DNA of 64,000 nucleotides. It comes from Croceimicrobium sp965228705 (GTDB lineage Bacteria; Bacteroidota; Bacteroidia; Flavobacteriales; Schleiferiaceae). The number at the start of each line of letters is the position of its first letter. Position 1 is the stretch's first letter. The DNA lies in assembly GCF_965228705.1 (NCBI RefSeq), contig NZ_OZ245832.1:2728001-2792000 (forward strand), written 5' to 3'. The translations under genes were made by a program, and so were the position numbers. The notes beneath the pieces were generated by a model. It had not been told where the DNA came from. It did not search any database and saw only the letters and a program-made list of their open reading frames with translations. Of the stretch, positions 26,223 to 34,285 are shown one piece after another.

Positions 26223-27431
26223 TTAGGCGCGCTCGATGACCATGGCATAACCCTGTCCAACCCCAATACACATAGTGCACAAGGCATAGCGTTTACCAGT
26301 TTTCTGTAATTGAAGGGCAGCCGTTTGCAATAAGCGCGCACCAGACATTCCCAGGGGATGGCCCAATGCAATGGCACCTCCATTTGGATTGATGCGCTCA
26401 TCCTGATCTTCGAGTCCCATTTGGCGAGTACAAGCCAAGACCTGTGCCGCAAAGGCCTCATTTAATTCGATGATATCCATATCGGCCAAACTCAGTCCTG
26501 CTTTCTTAAGCGCAATCTCTGATGCGTATACCGGACCGATGCCCATAATACGAGGCTCTACCCCGGCCACACCCATAGACACCATGCGAGCCAAGGGCTT
26601 TAAATTCTGATCTTTTAAGCCTTGTTCTGAGGCAATCAAAAGAGCGGCGGCCCCATCGTTCAATCCTGAGGCATTTCCGGCAGTTACAGTACCTCCATCC
26701 TTTCGGAATGCCGGACGTAATTTGCCCAGGATTTCCAGATTTGATGTTGGCTTGATAAACTCATCTGCCGAAAAGATCAAATCTTCTTGTTTACGACGAG
26801 GGATAGAAACCTTTACAATCTCCTCTCCTAATCGTCCATTCTCTGTTGCGGCAGCCGCTTTTAGCTGCGACCATAAGGCAAATTTATCTTGATCCTCACG
26901 GCTAATGCCGAATTGATCCACCAGGTTTTCTGCAGTTTCGCCCATGGCATCTGTGCCATAGCGTTTAAACATTTCAGGATTTACGAAACGCCAGCCGAAA
27001 GAGCTATCGTACATTTTAGAGTCCGTACCAAAAGCCTTGCTGGGCTTACTCATTACATAAGGTGCACGGGTCATGTGCTCTAAACCACCCGCAACAAAAA
27101 CCTCCCCATCGCCATTGCGCACCGCACGCATGGCTTGAGCACCAGCACTCATTCCACTGGCACAAAGTCGATTTACGGTTTCTCCGGGAACACTATGTGG
27201 TAAGCCGGCTAATAAGGCGGACATCCGGGCCACATTTCGATTGTCTTCTCCCGCTTGATTTGCGCAGCCCATAATTACATCGGCGATTGTGGCCGGATCT
27301 AAATTAGAATTGCGTTCAATAAGGGTTTTTATAACCAGGGCTCCCATATCATCAGCTCGGAGGCCTGATAGGCTACCACCAAAACTGCCAATAGGAGTAC
27401 GGATTCCGTCAACGATATATGCTTCTTTCAT
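26223..27431 (-). CDS. paaJ: 3-oxoadipyl-CoA/acetyl-CoA acyltransferase (thiolase)
   Basis: 402 aa, full-length thiolase. Active residues are Cys90 (VNRLCASGMSAG), His358 (GGAIALGHPLGMSG) and Cys388 (CTMCIGVGQG). PaaJ cleaves 3-oxoadipyl-CoA to succinyl-CoA and acetyl-CoA, the last step of the paa pathway; PcaF does the same in the protocatechuate route. The specificity is assigned from the context: paaI and a regulator lie directly upstream and paaY downstream. Alone, the sequence only supports a degradative thiolase. Confidence 0.85.
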   Translation of the reverse strand: MKEAYIVDGIRTPIGSFGGSLSGLRADDMGALVIKTLIERNSNLDPATIADVIMGCANQAGEDNRNVARMSALLAGLPHSVPGETVNRLCASGMSAGAQAMRAVRNGDGEVFVAGGLEHMTRAPYVMSKPSKAFGTDSKMYDSSFGWRFVNPEMFKRYGTDAMGETAENLVDQFGISREDQDKFALWSQLKAAAATENGRLGEEIVKVSIPRRKQEDLIFSADEFIKPTSNLEILGKLRPAFRKDGGTVTAGNASGLNDGAAALLIASEQGLKDQNLKPLARMVSMGVAGVEPRIMGIGPVYASEIALKKAGLSLADMDIIELNEAFAAQVLACTRQMGLEDQDERINPNGGAIALGHPLGMSGARLLQTAALQLQKTGKRYALCTMCIGVGQGYAMVIERA

Positions 27432-27495
27432 GAGAGGTGTTTTTCAGATCGGCTTTACGCCGCTGCGAATATCGCAATTGCCCGGGAACCGAGAC

Positions 27496-28197
27496 TTACT
27501 GATACACGAAATCGTAACCTTCTAAAGAGAGGGTGCGGTACTTCTTCTCGTCAAAGCGAAACAATCCTGATGGGCGTTTGGCCCGGGGCGAGCTGCGAAT
27601 GGTTTTACCGGTATCGATTAACAATTCTGACTTTAAGAGCTTGCGCCGAAAGTTTCGTTTATCCAACTCCCGACCCAAAGCACATTCATAGAGCCTTTGA
27701 ATCTGATTCAGGGTAAACTCCCTCGGTAAGAGGCTAAACCCAATGGGGCGGCGCTTTACCCGACGCTTCAATCGTTCTTTGGAATAGTCCACAATGTCAT
27801 TATGATCGTAAGCCAATGGTGGAATATGGTCGGCCTTCACCCAGCGGTATTCCGAATGGCGTAAATCATTTTCCAGATCCTCACTCAGACGTAAAGTACC
27901 GTAATAAGCAATGTTTACTACCCGACCTACCGGATTACGATAGGGATCCGCAAAAACGTTCAATCTTTCAATTAACCAATCATCAAAACCGGTAATGGAC
28001 CGCATCAACTCACGCGCTACTAAAATGGGATCTTCCTTGGGTTTTACCACTACAGAGGGCAGTACATCAGCGCCTTTGTAGGGTTCATTGGTTTTAGTAC
28101 CAATCAAGAGCTTGAGATCCTCCCCATCGAAACCATAAAGCACCACCGATGTGCTTAAGGCTACTTGAAAATCGTCTGGAGAGAATTCTATATGCAT
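27496..28197 (-). CDS. NUDIX-fold transcriptional regulator with C-terminal winged helix (NrtR-type)
   Basis: 233 aa from the ATG at 28197; an ATG seven codons upstream would put the palindrome at 28207 inside the gene. Residues about 5-145 form a NUDIX fold, but the NUDIX box is degenerate: the REUxEExGU core reads RELMRSITGF, so both metal-binding glutamates are missing and hydrolysis is unlikely. Residues about 150-225 are the winged helix of NrtR-type regulators (GFSLLPREFTLNQIQRLYE ... NFRRKLLK). Such proteins sense a nucleotide or sugar ligand and repress neighbouring genes. Lying between paaI and paaJ, it probably controls the paa operon. The ligand is unknown. Confidence 0.85.
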   Translation of the reverse strand: MHIEFSPDDFQVALSTSVVLYGFDGEDLKLLIGTKTNEPYKGADVLPSVVVKPKEDPILVARELMRSITGFDDWLIERLNVFADPYRNPVGRVVNIAYYGTLRLSEDLENDLRHSEYRWVKADHIPPLAYDHNDIVDYSKERLKRRVKRRPIGFSLLPREFTLNQIQRLYECALGRELDKRNFRRKLLKSELLIDTGKTIRSSPRAKRPSGLFRFDEKKYRTLSLEGYDFVYQ

Positions 28198-28206
28198 GAC
28201 AATCGG

Positions 28207-28231
28207 TCTTAGTGTCAAATATACACTAAGA
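28207..28231. promoter_or_regulatory. Perfect 9-bp inverted repeat before the NUDIX-HTH gene (operator candidate)
   Basis: TCTTAGTGT (28207-28215) and ACACTAAGA (28223-28231) flank a 7-nt spacer, filling the gap between the paaI stop and the regulator start 10 nt away. Position and symmetry fit an autoregulatory site for the dimeric regulator encoded immediately downstream. No second copy was seen elsewhere in the window. Confidence 0.65.
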
Positions 28232-28238
28232 ATTTATT

Positions 28239-28646
28239 CTACCATTCGGTATCCTTGCGAAATACGGTGCCTTTGAAATGAGCGATTAAATCGCCTGCTT
28301 CGTTTTCGACTCTTACCTCATATATCCCAATGCTGCGACTTTTGCGAATCTCGCTGGCTTTGGCAATTATCCTTTCACCCGCTTTAACAGGTTTGGTATG
28401 CGATATAGCGGTTTCAATGGAAAGCGCATGTTGGCCATGACCATTACTGGCGAAGGCTAAGGCACTATCAGCTAAAGAATAGGAAATACCCCCATGGGCA
28501 ATTTTGAAGCCATTGGTCATTTCTTCTCGCACCACCATGCTGAGTTGACAAGCCCCGGCTTCGCAAGATTCTACCTCAATGCCCAACCACTGGCTAAAGG
28601 CATCTCCATTGTACATGGTATCTACAACTTCGCGCGCCCTTTTCAT
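28239..28646 (-). CDS. paaI: Hydroxyphenylacetyl-CoA thioesterase PaaI
   Basis: 135 aa hot-dog-fold thioesterase. The motif HGGISYSLADSALAFASN (about 51-68) contains the conserved Asp used for catalysis in the PaaI family, and the N-terminal helix AFSQWLGIEVESCEAG is typical. PaaI frees CoA from aryl-CoA by-products so that CoA is not trapped during phenylacetate degradation. Its ATG overlaps the stop of the upstream helical protein (ATGA), and the NUDIX-HTH gene follows 41 nt later. Together with PaaY this operon holds two thioesterases of unrelated fold for the same rescue task. Confidence 0.88.
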   Translation of the reverse strand: MKRAREVVDTMYNGDAFSQWLGIEVESCEAGACQLSMVVREEMTNGFKIAHGGISYSLADSALAFASNGHGQHALSIETAISHTKPVKAGERIIAKASEIRKSRSIGIYEVRVENEAGDLIAHFKGTVFRKDTEW

Positions 28647-29128
28647 GATTCGGAGCTGTCTTTTTGCTTTTGTTCGTAATCTGCCATGCGCTCCACTGAG
28701 GTAATGAGGATATCCAGCATCAAATTGAAATTAGCCAGATCCTGTTCACTATCAACATTTAAGTCGGCCTTTACGATCGCCAAATTGCGCAGGTCTTGAA
28801 ATACTTTGGGGCTTTCCGAAACTTCTGGCATTAGTACATCCGCCTCGGCATAAGCTTCGGTGCGTTCTTTTATTACTTCTTCCAAAGCTGGACCAGGAAT
28901 TAAGCCCACCGGCATTCCAGCCGCAATAAAGGCATTCAATAAAATCATTACAGAATCTACCAGAGACTCATGTTGCGCGTCGCTAAACTCATCCGCTACA
29001 TCGGTTAAAAAACCCATTAAAAAGGGTTGATCTTCCATTACCCGGGCAATCATAGCCCCTTGTTCTTCACTGCTCATTGCCATATAGTCTGCGATAGACT
29101 CAGCAATATGATCGCGTTTCTTTTGCAT
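28643..29128 (-). CDS. Conserved-looking helical cytoplasmic protein, first gene of paaI operon
   Basis: 161 aa from the ATG at 29128 (MQKKRDHIAESIADYM); a start 16 codons upstream lacks any advantage. No signal peptide or membrane helix. The protein is acidic and mostly helical, with a more hydrophobic middle (VDSVMILLNAFIAAGMPVGLIPGPAL, quoted only as positions about 72-97 would show) and a C-terminal amphipathic helix ending in a Lys/Glu/Ser-rich tail. I recognise no family. The four-base overlap with paaI shows translational coupling, so a role tied to phenylacetate metabolism is likely but unproven. Confidence 0.65.
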   Translation of the reverse strand: MQKKRDHIAESIADYMAMSSEEQGAMIARVMEDQPFLMGFLTDVADEFSDAQHESLVDSVMILLNAFIAAGMPVGLIPGPALEEVIKERTEAYAEADVLMPEVSESPKVFQDLRNLAIVKADLNVDSEQDLANFNLMLDILITSVERMADYEQKQKDSSES

Positions 29129-29423
29129 TTGGCAAAGGTAATTGTTCTGTTCGCTGTAGCGTGATTTGCCCTTCACCTGCTCCGAGTTTTAAGTGTGGAA
29201 ACGAGTTGAATTAGAGTTTCCCTTGCGGCTATCCTGATTTAAAAAAACATCATGCCGATCCATAAGCTAAAAAAGATAGAATATTGAGTGCTATTATAAT
29301 CTATTGTTTATCAATTGTTTAGCAGGCGTCACCCGCGTTTTTCCACAAAAAAAATAGGGGAAAACCCTCTATTTGCTACTAAGTATTTTTCCCACCTTAG
29401 CTTTTCAATAAGCCCCCTTAATC

Positions 29424-29804
29424 ATGACTGTTTATTCTTCCATTATTGAGCAAGTAAAAATTGCCAGGAAAAAAAGACATAAGAGCCAAGAAGACATGGC
29501 TCTGCTTTTAAATTTAGGTCGGGATGCTTATCGCAAAATGGAAAACGGACAGAGTCCGCTCAACTTAGAGCGTTTTCTGATTATTTGTGACCATTTGCAA
29601 ATCGATCCCCGTGACCTCATGGATCAGGTTATTCCCGACAAACAAAAATGGGAGTACGAAGCGGAAATCGATCGCCTAAAAGCAGGTATTGAAGATTTGC
29701 GTTTAGAAAGAGAGCGGCTTTGGACCGCCCTCAACAGACTTCTAAAGATTATCGACCCACAGGCCAGTGATGAGGCCTATCGAGTGGTCTTTCAAAGTGC
29801 CTGA
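29424..29804 (+). CDS. XRE-family HTH protein with C-terminal coiled coil
   Basis: 126 aa. Residues about 8-65 are a helix-turn-helix of the XRE/Cro type (QVKIARKKRHKSQEDMALLL ... YRKMENGQSP). Residues about 75-110 are a charged coiled coil (EAEIDRLKAGIEDLRLERE), probably for dimerisation. It is transcribed alone on the plus strand, convergent with the ABC transporter genes, with 3 nt between stop codons. The 295 bp upstream are AT-rich with no gene and no clear promoter match. Target genes are unknown; there is no toxin-like partner next to it. Confidence 0.8.
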   Translation: MTVYSSIIEQVKIARKKRHKSQEDMALLLNLGRDAYRKMENGQSPLNLERFLIICDHLQIDPRDLMDQVIPDKQKWEYEAEIDRLKAGIEDLRLERERLWTALNRLLKIIDPQASDEAYRVVFQSA

Positions 29805-29807
29805 AAA

Positions 29808-30569
29808 TTATTCCTTTGATTCGCTAAAAGCCTCTCCTTCCTCAACAGGGGAGGCTTTTCCTTTTATTTTCTGAATAAAAAAGTCTTCCAATTCACTTAA
29901 GGTCTCCGTATTGGTGTGGATGTCTTTCACCACCTTACCATGATCCAAAATCACAATCCGCTCACAGAACTCGGTAACATGGCCTAAGTCATGACTGGAA
30001 ATAAGCATCGTAATATCCGTTTGCTGATCCAGTTTTTTTAACTCATCTCGCAAGCGATACTGTGTTGATGGATCGAGGTTTGCAAAGGGCTCGTCTAAAA
30101 TCAAAATATCCGGATCTCCCAATAAAGCACCAACAACCCCAACCTTCTTTTGGTTCCCTTTGGAAAGGTCGCGGATGTATTTCTTGCCCCCACGGATTTC
30201 ACCCGCAAAGAAATCTTCATATTGCGATAATCGCGCTTCCAAATCCCCTTGGGTTAATCCATGTAAGCGGCCGATAAACTGGAAGTATTCATCCGGACTT
30301 AAATAGTCAATCAAAAAGCCTTCATCAATGAAGCTACCGGTATATTTCTTCCAGGTTTCACTTTTCGACACATCTACACCCTTAGTCCAAACCGAACCGC
30401 GATTGGCCTTAATCAGATCCAGGATAAGACGAAACAAGGTGGTCTTCCCCGCGCCATTGTTTCCTACTAAACCTAAAGACTGGCCTGCCTTAAATTTTAA
30501 TTCAGGGATATCCAGTACCGTTTGAGAGTTATAAACTTTAGTGAGGTCTTTTACTTCTAAAATTTCCAT
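29808..30569 (-). CDS. ABC transporter ATP-binding protein (partner of DUF5687 permease)
   Basis: 253 aa. Walker A is GNNGAGKT (36-43), the signature reads LSKGNQKKVG (about 134-143), and Walker B ILILDEPFANLDP follows, then the H-loop SSHD. The C-terminal 40 residues extend past the nucleotide-binding domain and are charged. It binds and hydrolyses ATP to drive the membrane protein encoded 12 nt upstream. ATPase plus DUF5687 permease pairs are common in Bacteroidota and are thought to be exporters of unknown substrate. The last codons also encode, on the other strand, the terminator of the XRE gene. Confidence 0.88.
   Translation of the reverse strand: MEILEVKDLTKVYNSQTVLDIPELKFKAGQSLGLVGNNGAGKTTLFRLILDLIKANRGSVWTKGVDVSKSETWKKYTGSFIDEGFLIDYLSPDEYFQFIGRLHGLTQGDLEARLSQYEDFFAGEIRGGKKYIRDLSKGNQKKVGVVGALLGDPDILILDEPFANLDPSTQYRLRDELKKLDQQTDITMLISSHDLGHVTEFCERIVILDHGKVVKDIHTNTETLSELEDFFIQKIKGKASPVEEGEAFSESKE
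29826..29859 (+). terminator. Terminator of XRE gene nested in the 3' end of the ABC ATPase gene
   Basis: AAAAGCCTCTCC (29826-29837) pairs with GGGGAGGCTTTT (29848-29859) with one wobble, then T-rich sequence on the plus strand. The whole hairpin lies inside the antisense ATPase coding sequence. Confidence 0.7.
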
Positions 30570-30581
30570 GCTCGTATATTT

Positions 30582-32060
30582 TTAGTCATGCTGACGGTAA
30601 CCCGCGGCATTGATGTATTTCTTTTCTTTAAAATTGATGATGGTTTGGCGTATAAACAAGCGGTGACTTAAAATTCCTCCCAGGCCCAATACGCTAAGAA
30701 GAGCGAGGCCCCAATAAGGCTCACCGAATACATTAAAAGCCTGAAAGACCAGTAATGGCACCACCATCAAAGGAATAACAATCACAAATTGTGCAGCTCC
30801 GGTTCCTTGATAATTAAAGGCGGATCCCTTACTTAAATCTATCGCCTTCTTATTATAGGTGCTGGCATAAAGAAGCACCGCCGTATTAATACCAATATTG
30901 TACAAGAGCGTTGCTGTATTTATATAAAGGGCGTGTATCCCAAAATATATATAGGGTAAGGTGAGTAGATACATAATTACACAACTCATTACCATCAAAT
31001 AGTATTTAGCTCGATAAAACTCTTCCATGGAATACGCCCGGGTAAGGATGCCATCGAAATAGGCACTTTCCCAACTTACCAGAAACTGACCGTAATTAAT
31101 CATGAAGATGCCGGTCATAAAAATGCCCACAAACATCAGCCACACATAATTATCCTTATACGCCTCCTGGGTGTAGAAGATCAATCCATACAGGGCAAAA
31201 AAGGCACTGAGGTAAAGGGCGGTTTTAGTCCGACGATTTCGGGTAATCAGCTTCAGTTCATTAGCCATCATTAATCCCAAAGCACCGCGGTTCTCCAGGA
31301 AGGAAAATCGCAAGCTACTGGCTTCCTTCGCTTTGGTTCTCCAGCGATCCAAATGCGTCATGCCCAACAAGAATCGATAGTTCACAAAATAGATGATCAG
31401 CATTAACAGCAAGGGCCATAAAATGGCAATCGGTTGAGTAGCCAGGGGCAGATAGATCGCTTGGGAAATTTCATCCAAAGCAATATAACCCAGGTAATGA
31501 GCCGCATAGCCGGCCCCAAATACCAATGCGATAGCCCAGAAAACAGTCGCTTTAACAGCTAAAATCCGTTTGAGGTAAATCGCCAGAAAATGATTACTCA
31601 ACATCACACCCAGCATTCCGGCGATCCAAACCAAAGCTACATCCAGACCATATTCACCGGGAATTACTCTAAAAGCCCAGGGTACAATAAAGAGCAAAGG
31701 CAGCAGGTTAAAGAAACTGAACACCGAGCCTTGCAGCAAAAAGTGAATAATCTTCTTCTTAGAAATGGGCAAGGTGAGGTAATGCTGCACAGAAATCACA
31801 CTTAAATCCTGCAGGAAAAAGCGTATCACCAAATCGGCCAGCAGATAAAACAAAATACCGCCAGAGAAAATGGGGGTTAATTTTGGCGCATCTGCGAAGG
31901 CTTTGGAAAGGAGCTCCTTCATGAAAAATCCCAGAGCCCCAAAAGAAACTAAGAAATAAAGGGCCAAGAGAGCCATTAGAATTTTTACTCCCCAGCCTTG
32001 GCGAAAATAGGTGCTGCGAAAAACCTGTAGCCAACGCTGTTTAATGAGTTGTGAATACAT
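30582..32060 (-). CDS. DUF5687-family ABC transporter permease
   Basis: 492 aa integral membrane protein with roughly 10-12 hydrophobic helices, beginning MYSQLIKQRWLQVFRSTYFR and containing a cytoplasmic stretch around 225-270 (KAKEASSLRFSFLENRGALG). Length and pattern match DUF5687, a permease family found almost only in Bacteroidota. The ATPase gene follows directly, so the two form one ABC exporter. The substrate is unknown. It lies between paaH and the paaI operon on the same strand; a link with phenylacetate (for example efflux of aromatic by-products) is speculation. Confidence 0.82.
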   Translation of the reverse strand: MYSQLIKQRWLQVFRSTYFRQGWGVKILMALLALYFLVSFGALGFFMKELLSKAFADAPKLTPIFSGGILFYLLADLVIRFFLQDLSVISVQHYLTLPISKKKIIHFLLQGSVFSFFNLLPLLFIVPWAFRVIPGEYGLDVALVWIAGMLGVMLSNHFLAIYLKRILAVKATVFWAIALVFGAGYAAHYLGYIALDEISQAIYLPLATQPIAILWPLLLMLIIYFVNYRFLLGMTHLDRWRTKAKEASSLRFSFLENRGALGLMMANELKLITRNRRTKTALYLSAFFALYGLIFYTQEAYKDNYVWLMFVGIFMTGIFMINYGQFLVSWESAYFDGILTRAYSMEEFYRAKYYLMVMSCVIMYLLTLPYIYFGIHALYINTATLLYNIGINTAVLLYASTYNKKAIDLSKGSAFNYQGTGAAQFVIVIPLMVVPLLVFQAFNVFGEPYWGLALLSVLGLGGILSHRLFIRQTIINFKEKKYINAAGYRQHD

Positions 32061-32089
32061 ACTCGTTGATTTATAAGGTTAGTATAAAC

Positions 32090-32111
32090 CTGCCGCTCTA
32101 AATTACGGCAG
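32090..32111 (-). terminator. Hairpin after paaH (weak terminator)
   Basis: CTGCCG (32090-32095) pairs with CGGCAG (32106-32111); on the minus strand only GGTTTAT follows, so termination may be partial and read-through into the ABC permease gene is possible. Confidence 0.4.
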
Positions 32112-32145
32112 CTTTAAAAATAATTCGCAAGTACCTGAGTGCCTG

Positions 32146-33300
32146 CTAAAAAAACTGCTCGCCCTTGGCCACCTTCCGACGCAATAGCACTGAGGCCCGG
32201 TAACGATCTTCGTGGTATTCATCATAAAGTGCATCCAAGGTGGCAAGCACTTTATCCAATCCTATCTCATCCGCCCAAGCTAAAAGGCCTTTAGGGTAAT
32301 TTACCCCTTTGGTCATGGCCAGATCAATATCCTTTGCCGAGGCAATTCCCAAATGCAAGGCATCGGCCGCCTCATTAATAAGCATGGCTAATACCCGATT
32401 TAAAATAGAGTGACCAAGTTCCTCATTTTTATTCGGCTCTGGCTGTACAGCTCCTTCGCGGTAATCGTAAAAACCTCTACCGGTTTTACGTCCCAATAAT
32501 CCGGCTTCCACCAGGCGCTTCTGACTAAAATTGGGCTTATAGCGAGGATCGTAGAAAAAGGCCGTAAAAACACTTTCGGTTACGGCATAATTCACATCAT
32601 GACCAATAAAATCCATCAGGGTGAAGGGTCCCATTCTAAAGCAGCCTAATGTACTTAAAGCCCAGTCGATGGTCGCAATATCCGCCACACCCTCTTCATA
32701 AATCCGAACCGCCTCGCCGTAAAATGGTCGTGCTACGCGATTTACAATAAAACCGGGGGTGTCCTTGGCCAGTACGGTAACCTTGCCCCAGTCATCAATC
32801 AAGGACTTGGCTTGATTTACCACTGCCTCATCCGAGGTAATAGCGGGAATAATCTCCACCAAAGGCATTAAAGGTGCGGGGTTAAAAAAGTGAATTCCCA
32901 ATACACGCTCAGGCTTTTCGCAGGCCACTGCAATACTGGCAATGGAAAGGGAGCTGGTATTGGAAGCTAAAATCGCATCGGCACCACATACTTCCTCCAG
33001 ATGTTTAAAAAGGCCCTGCTTAATGTCCAGTTTTTCGATAATAGCCTCAATCACCATTCCGCAGCCTTCCAACTCGGCAAGGCTACTTTCATAAGCAATG
33101 CGACTGGCAATTTTATGATCTTCGCCTTCAGCCAAGCGGCCCTTCTCCACTAAACGCGCTAATATTTTCTGATGTCCGGCTTTCGACTTTTCCAGAGCCG
33201 CCCGATGATTATCTACAATCACCACCTGATGTCCATTCTGGGCCGCAACCTGCGCAATTCCTGAGCCCATCGCTCCGGCACCCACAATTCCTATTTGCAT
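32146..33300 (-). CDS. paaH: 3-hydroxyadipyl-CoA dehydrogenase (3-hydroxyacyl-CoA dehydrogenase family)
   Basis: 384 aa. An NAD-binding Rossmann motif GAGAMGSG lies at 7-14, the family segment LASNTSSLSI near 115 and HFFNPAPLMPLVEII near 142-156. Two C-terminal 3HCDH helices follow (first around GPFTLMDFIGHD and KTGRGFYDY, second around NEAADALHLGIAS). E. coli PaaH is about 90 residues longer in the linker between the two halves; the shorter form is usual elsewhere. It oxidises the 3-hydroxyadipyl-CoA made in the paa pathway. Placed 44 nt after paaG on the same strand. Confidence 0.85.
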   Translation of the reverse strand: MQIGIVGAGAMGSGIAQVAAQNGHQVVIVDNHRAALEKSKAGHQKILARLVEKGRLAEGEDHKIASRIAYESSLAELEGCGMVIEAIIEKLDIKQGLFKHLEEVCGADAILASNTSSLSIASIAVACEKPERVLGIHFFNPAPLMPLVEIIPAITSDEAVVNQAKSLIDDWGKVTVLAKDTPGFIVNRVARPFYGEAVRIYEEGVADIATIDWALSTLGCFRMGPFTLMDFIGHDVNYAVTESVFTAFFYDPRYKPNFSQKRLVEAGLLGRKTGRGFYDYREGAVQPEPNKNEELGHSILNRVLAMLINEAADALHLGIASAKDIDLAMTKGVNYPKGLLAWADEIGLDKVLATLDALYDEYHEDRYRASVLLRRKVAKGEQFF

Positions 33301-33344
33301 TGTATTTCTTTTTTGGCCGCTTTCGCGGAATATGTCCTAATGAA

Positions 33345-34124
33345 TTATTCTCCTTTAAACTCGGGTTTGCGCTTCTCTAAAAAAGCGGCCGTGCCTTCGC
33401 GGTAATCATAACTTCGACCGCATTCCGTTTGATACTGATCTTCCAAAGCTAATTGGGATTTCAGATCATTCTGATAGCTCGCATTAAGGAGGGCCTTAGT
33501 TCGTGCCAGGGCTAAGGTGGGCATTTGACTTAATTGACCGGCTACCTTCTGAGCTACCGGAATCAGCTCCTCGGCGGCTACCAATTTGTATATCATACCC
33601 ATATCAAGGGCCTCAGAGGCTGAAACTTTATCGCCCAACATCATTAGAGCCGAAGCTCTTTGCAAGCCTACCAAACGCGGTAAGGTATAGGTACCACCAC
33701 TATCGGGGATTAATCCAATTTTGGAAAAAGCCTGTATAAAGGAAGCCGCTTCACTGGCAATTACAATATCGCAAGCCAGGGCAATATTGGCTCCTGCTCC
33801 AGCAGCCACACCATTTACTGCGGCAACCACAGGTTTTTCCAGAGTTCGAATAGCCTCAATTATCGGATTGTAATGTTCGGTTACAATTTTGGTAAGCTCC
33901 GGACCATTGGGATCGGTAGCTTCTGCCAAATCCTGACCAGCACAAAATGCCTTGCCAATACCAGTTAATACCACCGCGCGAGTATTAGAATCTTCTTGAG
34001 CTCGGGCCAGTTCAGCTTGCAGGGCCAAGGCCATTTCGCGAACAAAAGCATTGTATTTATCCGGGCGATTTAAACTTAGTGTTAGCACAGCGCCCTCCTG
34101 TGAACTAAGGATATATTCGGACAT
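33345..34124 (-). CDS. paaG: 1,2-epoxyphenylacetyl-CoA isomerase
   Basis: 259 aa crotonase-fold protein. Oxyanion-hole segments are KAFCAGQDL (58-66) and NGVAAGAG (104-111). The residue that would be a second catalytic Glu in enoyl-CoA hydratases is replaced, and Asp141 in GLIPDSGGTYTLPRLVG is present, the arrangement expected of PaaG rather than PaaF. PaaG isomerises the ring epoxide to the oxepin for ring opening by PaaZ. It heads the paaG-paaH unit and is divergent from the MORN-type gene at 34286. Confidence 0.87.
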   Translation of the reverse strand: MSEYILSSQEGAVLTLSLNRPDKYNAFVREMALALQAELARAQEDSNTRAVVLTGIGKAFCAGQDLAEATDPNGPELTKIVTEHYNPIIEAIRTLEKPVVAAVNGVAAGAGANIALACDIVIASEAASFIQAFSKIGLIPDSGGTYTLPRLVGLQRASALMMLGDKVSASEALDMGMIYKLVAAEELIPVAQKVAGQLSQMPTLALARTKALLNASYQNDLKSQLALEDQYQTECGRSYDYREGTAAFLEKRKPEFKGE

Positions 34125-34176
34125 GAATTTTCTTTTGGGCTAAGTTAGGAGATAATGCAGGAAGGATATATCCTTA

Positions 34177-34194
34177 AGACCTATTCTTAGGTCT
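34177..34194. promoter_or_regulatory. 7-bp inverted repeat between paaG and the divergent MORN-type gene
   Basis: AGACCTA (34177-34183) and TAGGTCT (34188-34194) around TTCT in the 161-bp divergent region. It could be an operator for either gene or a short RNA hairpin; no TAnnTTTG box is evident here. Confidence 0.4.
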
Positions 34195-34285
34195 AAATCT
34201 TTGGGCATTCCTTCTCAAAATAGTGCATCTGCCTTATTTAATTCCGATGCCCCGCACTCTAGTTTTGGCTCTCATCCTGAACCAA

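Noticed and set aside
29424..29804. XRE protein as antitoxin of a toxin-antitoxin pair
   Set aside because: No toxin-sized partner next to it; neighbours are an ABC transporter and the paaI operon.
33345..34124. Call of this crotonase as paaF (enoyl-CoA hydratase)
   Set aside because: The Asp in LIPDSGGT and lack of a second catalytic Glu fit PaaG better; paaF appears absent from the window.
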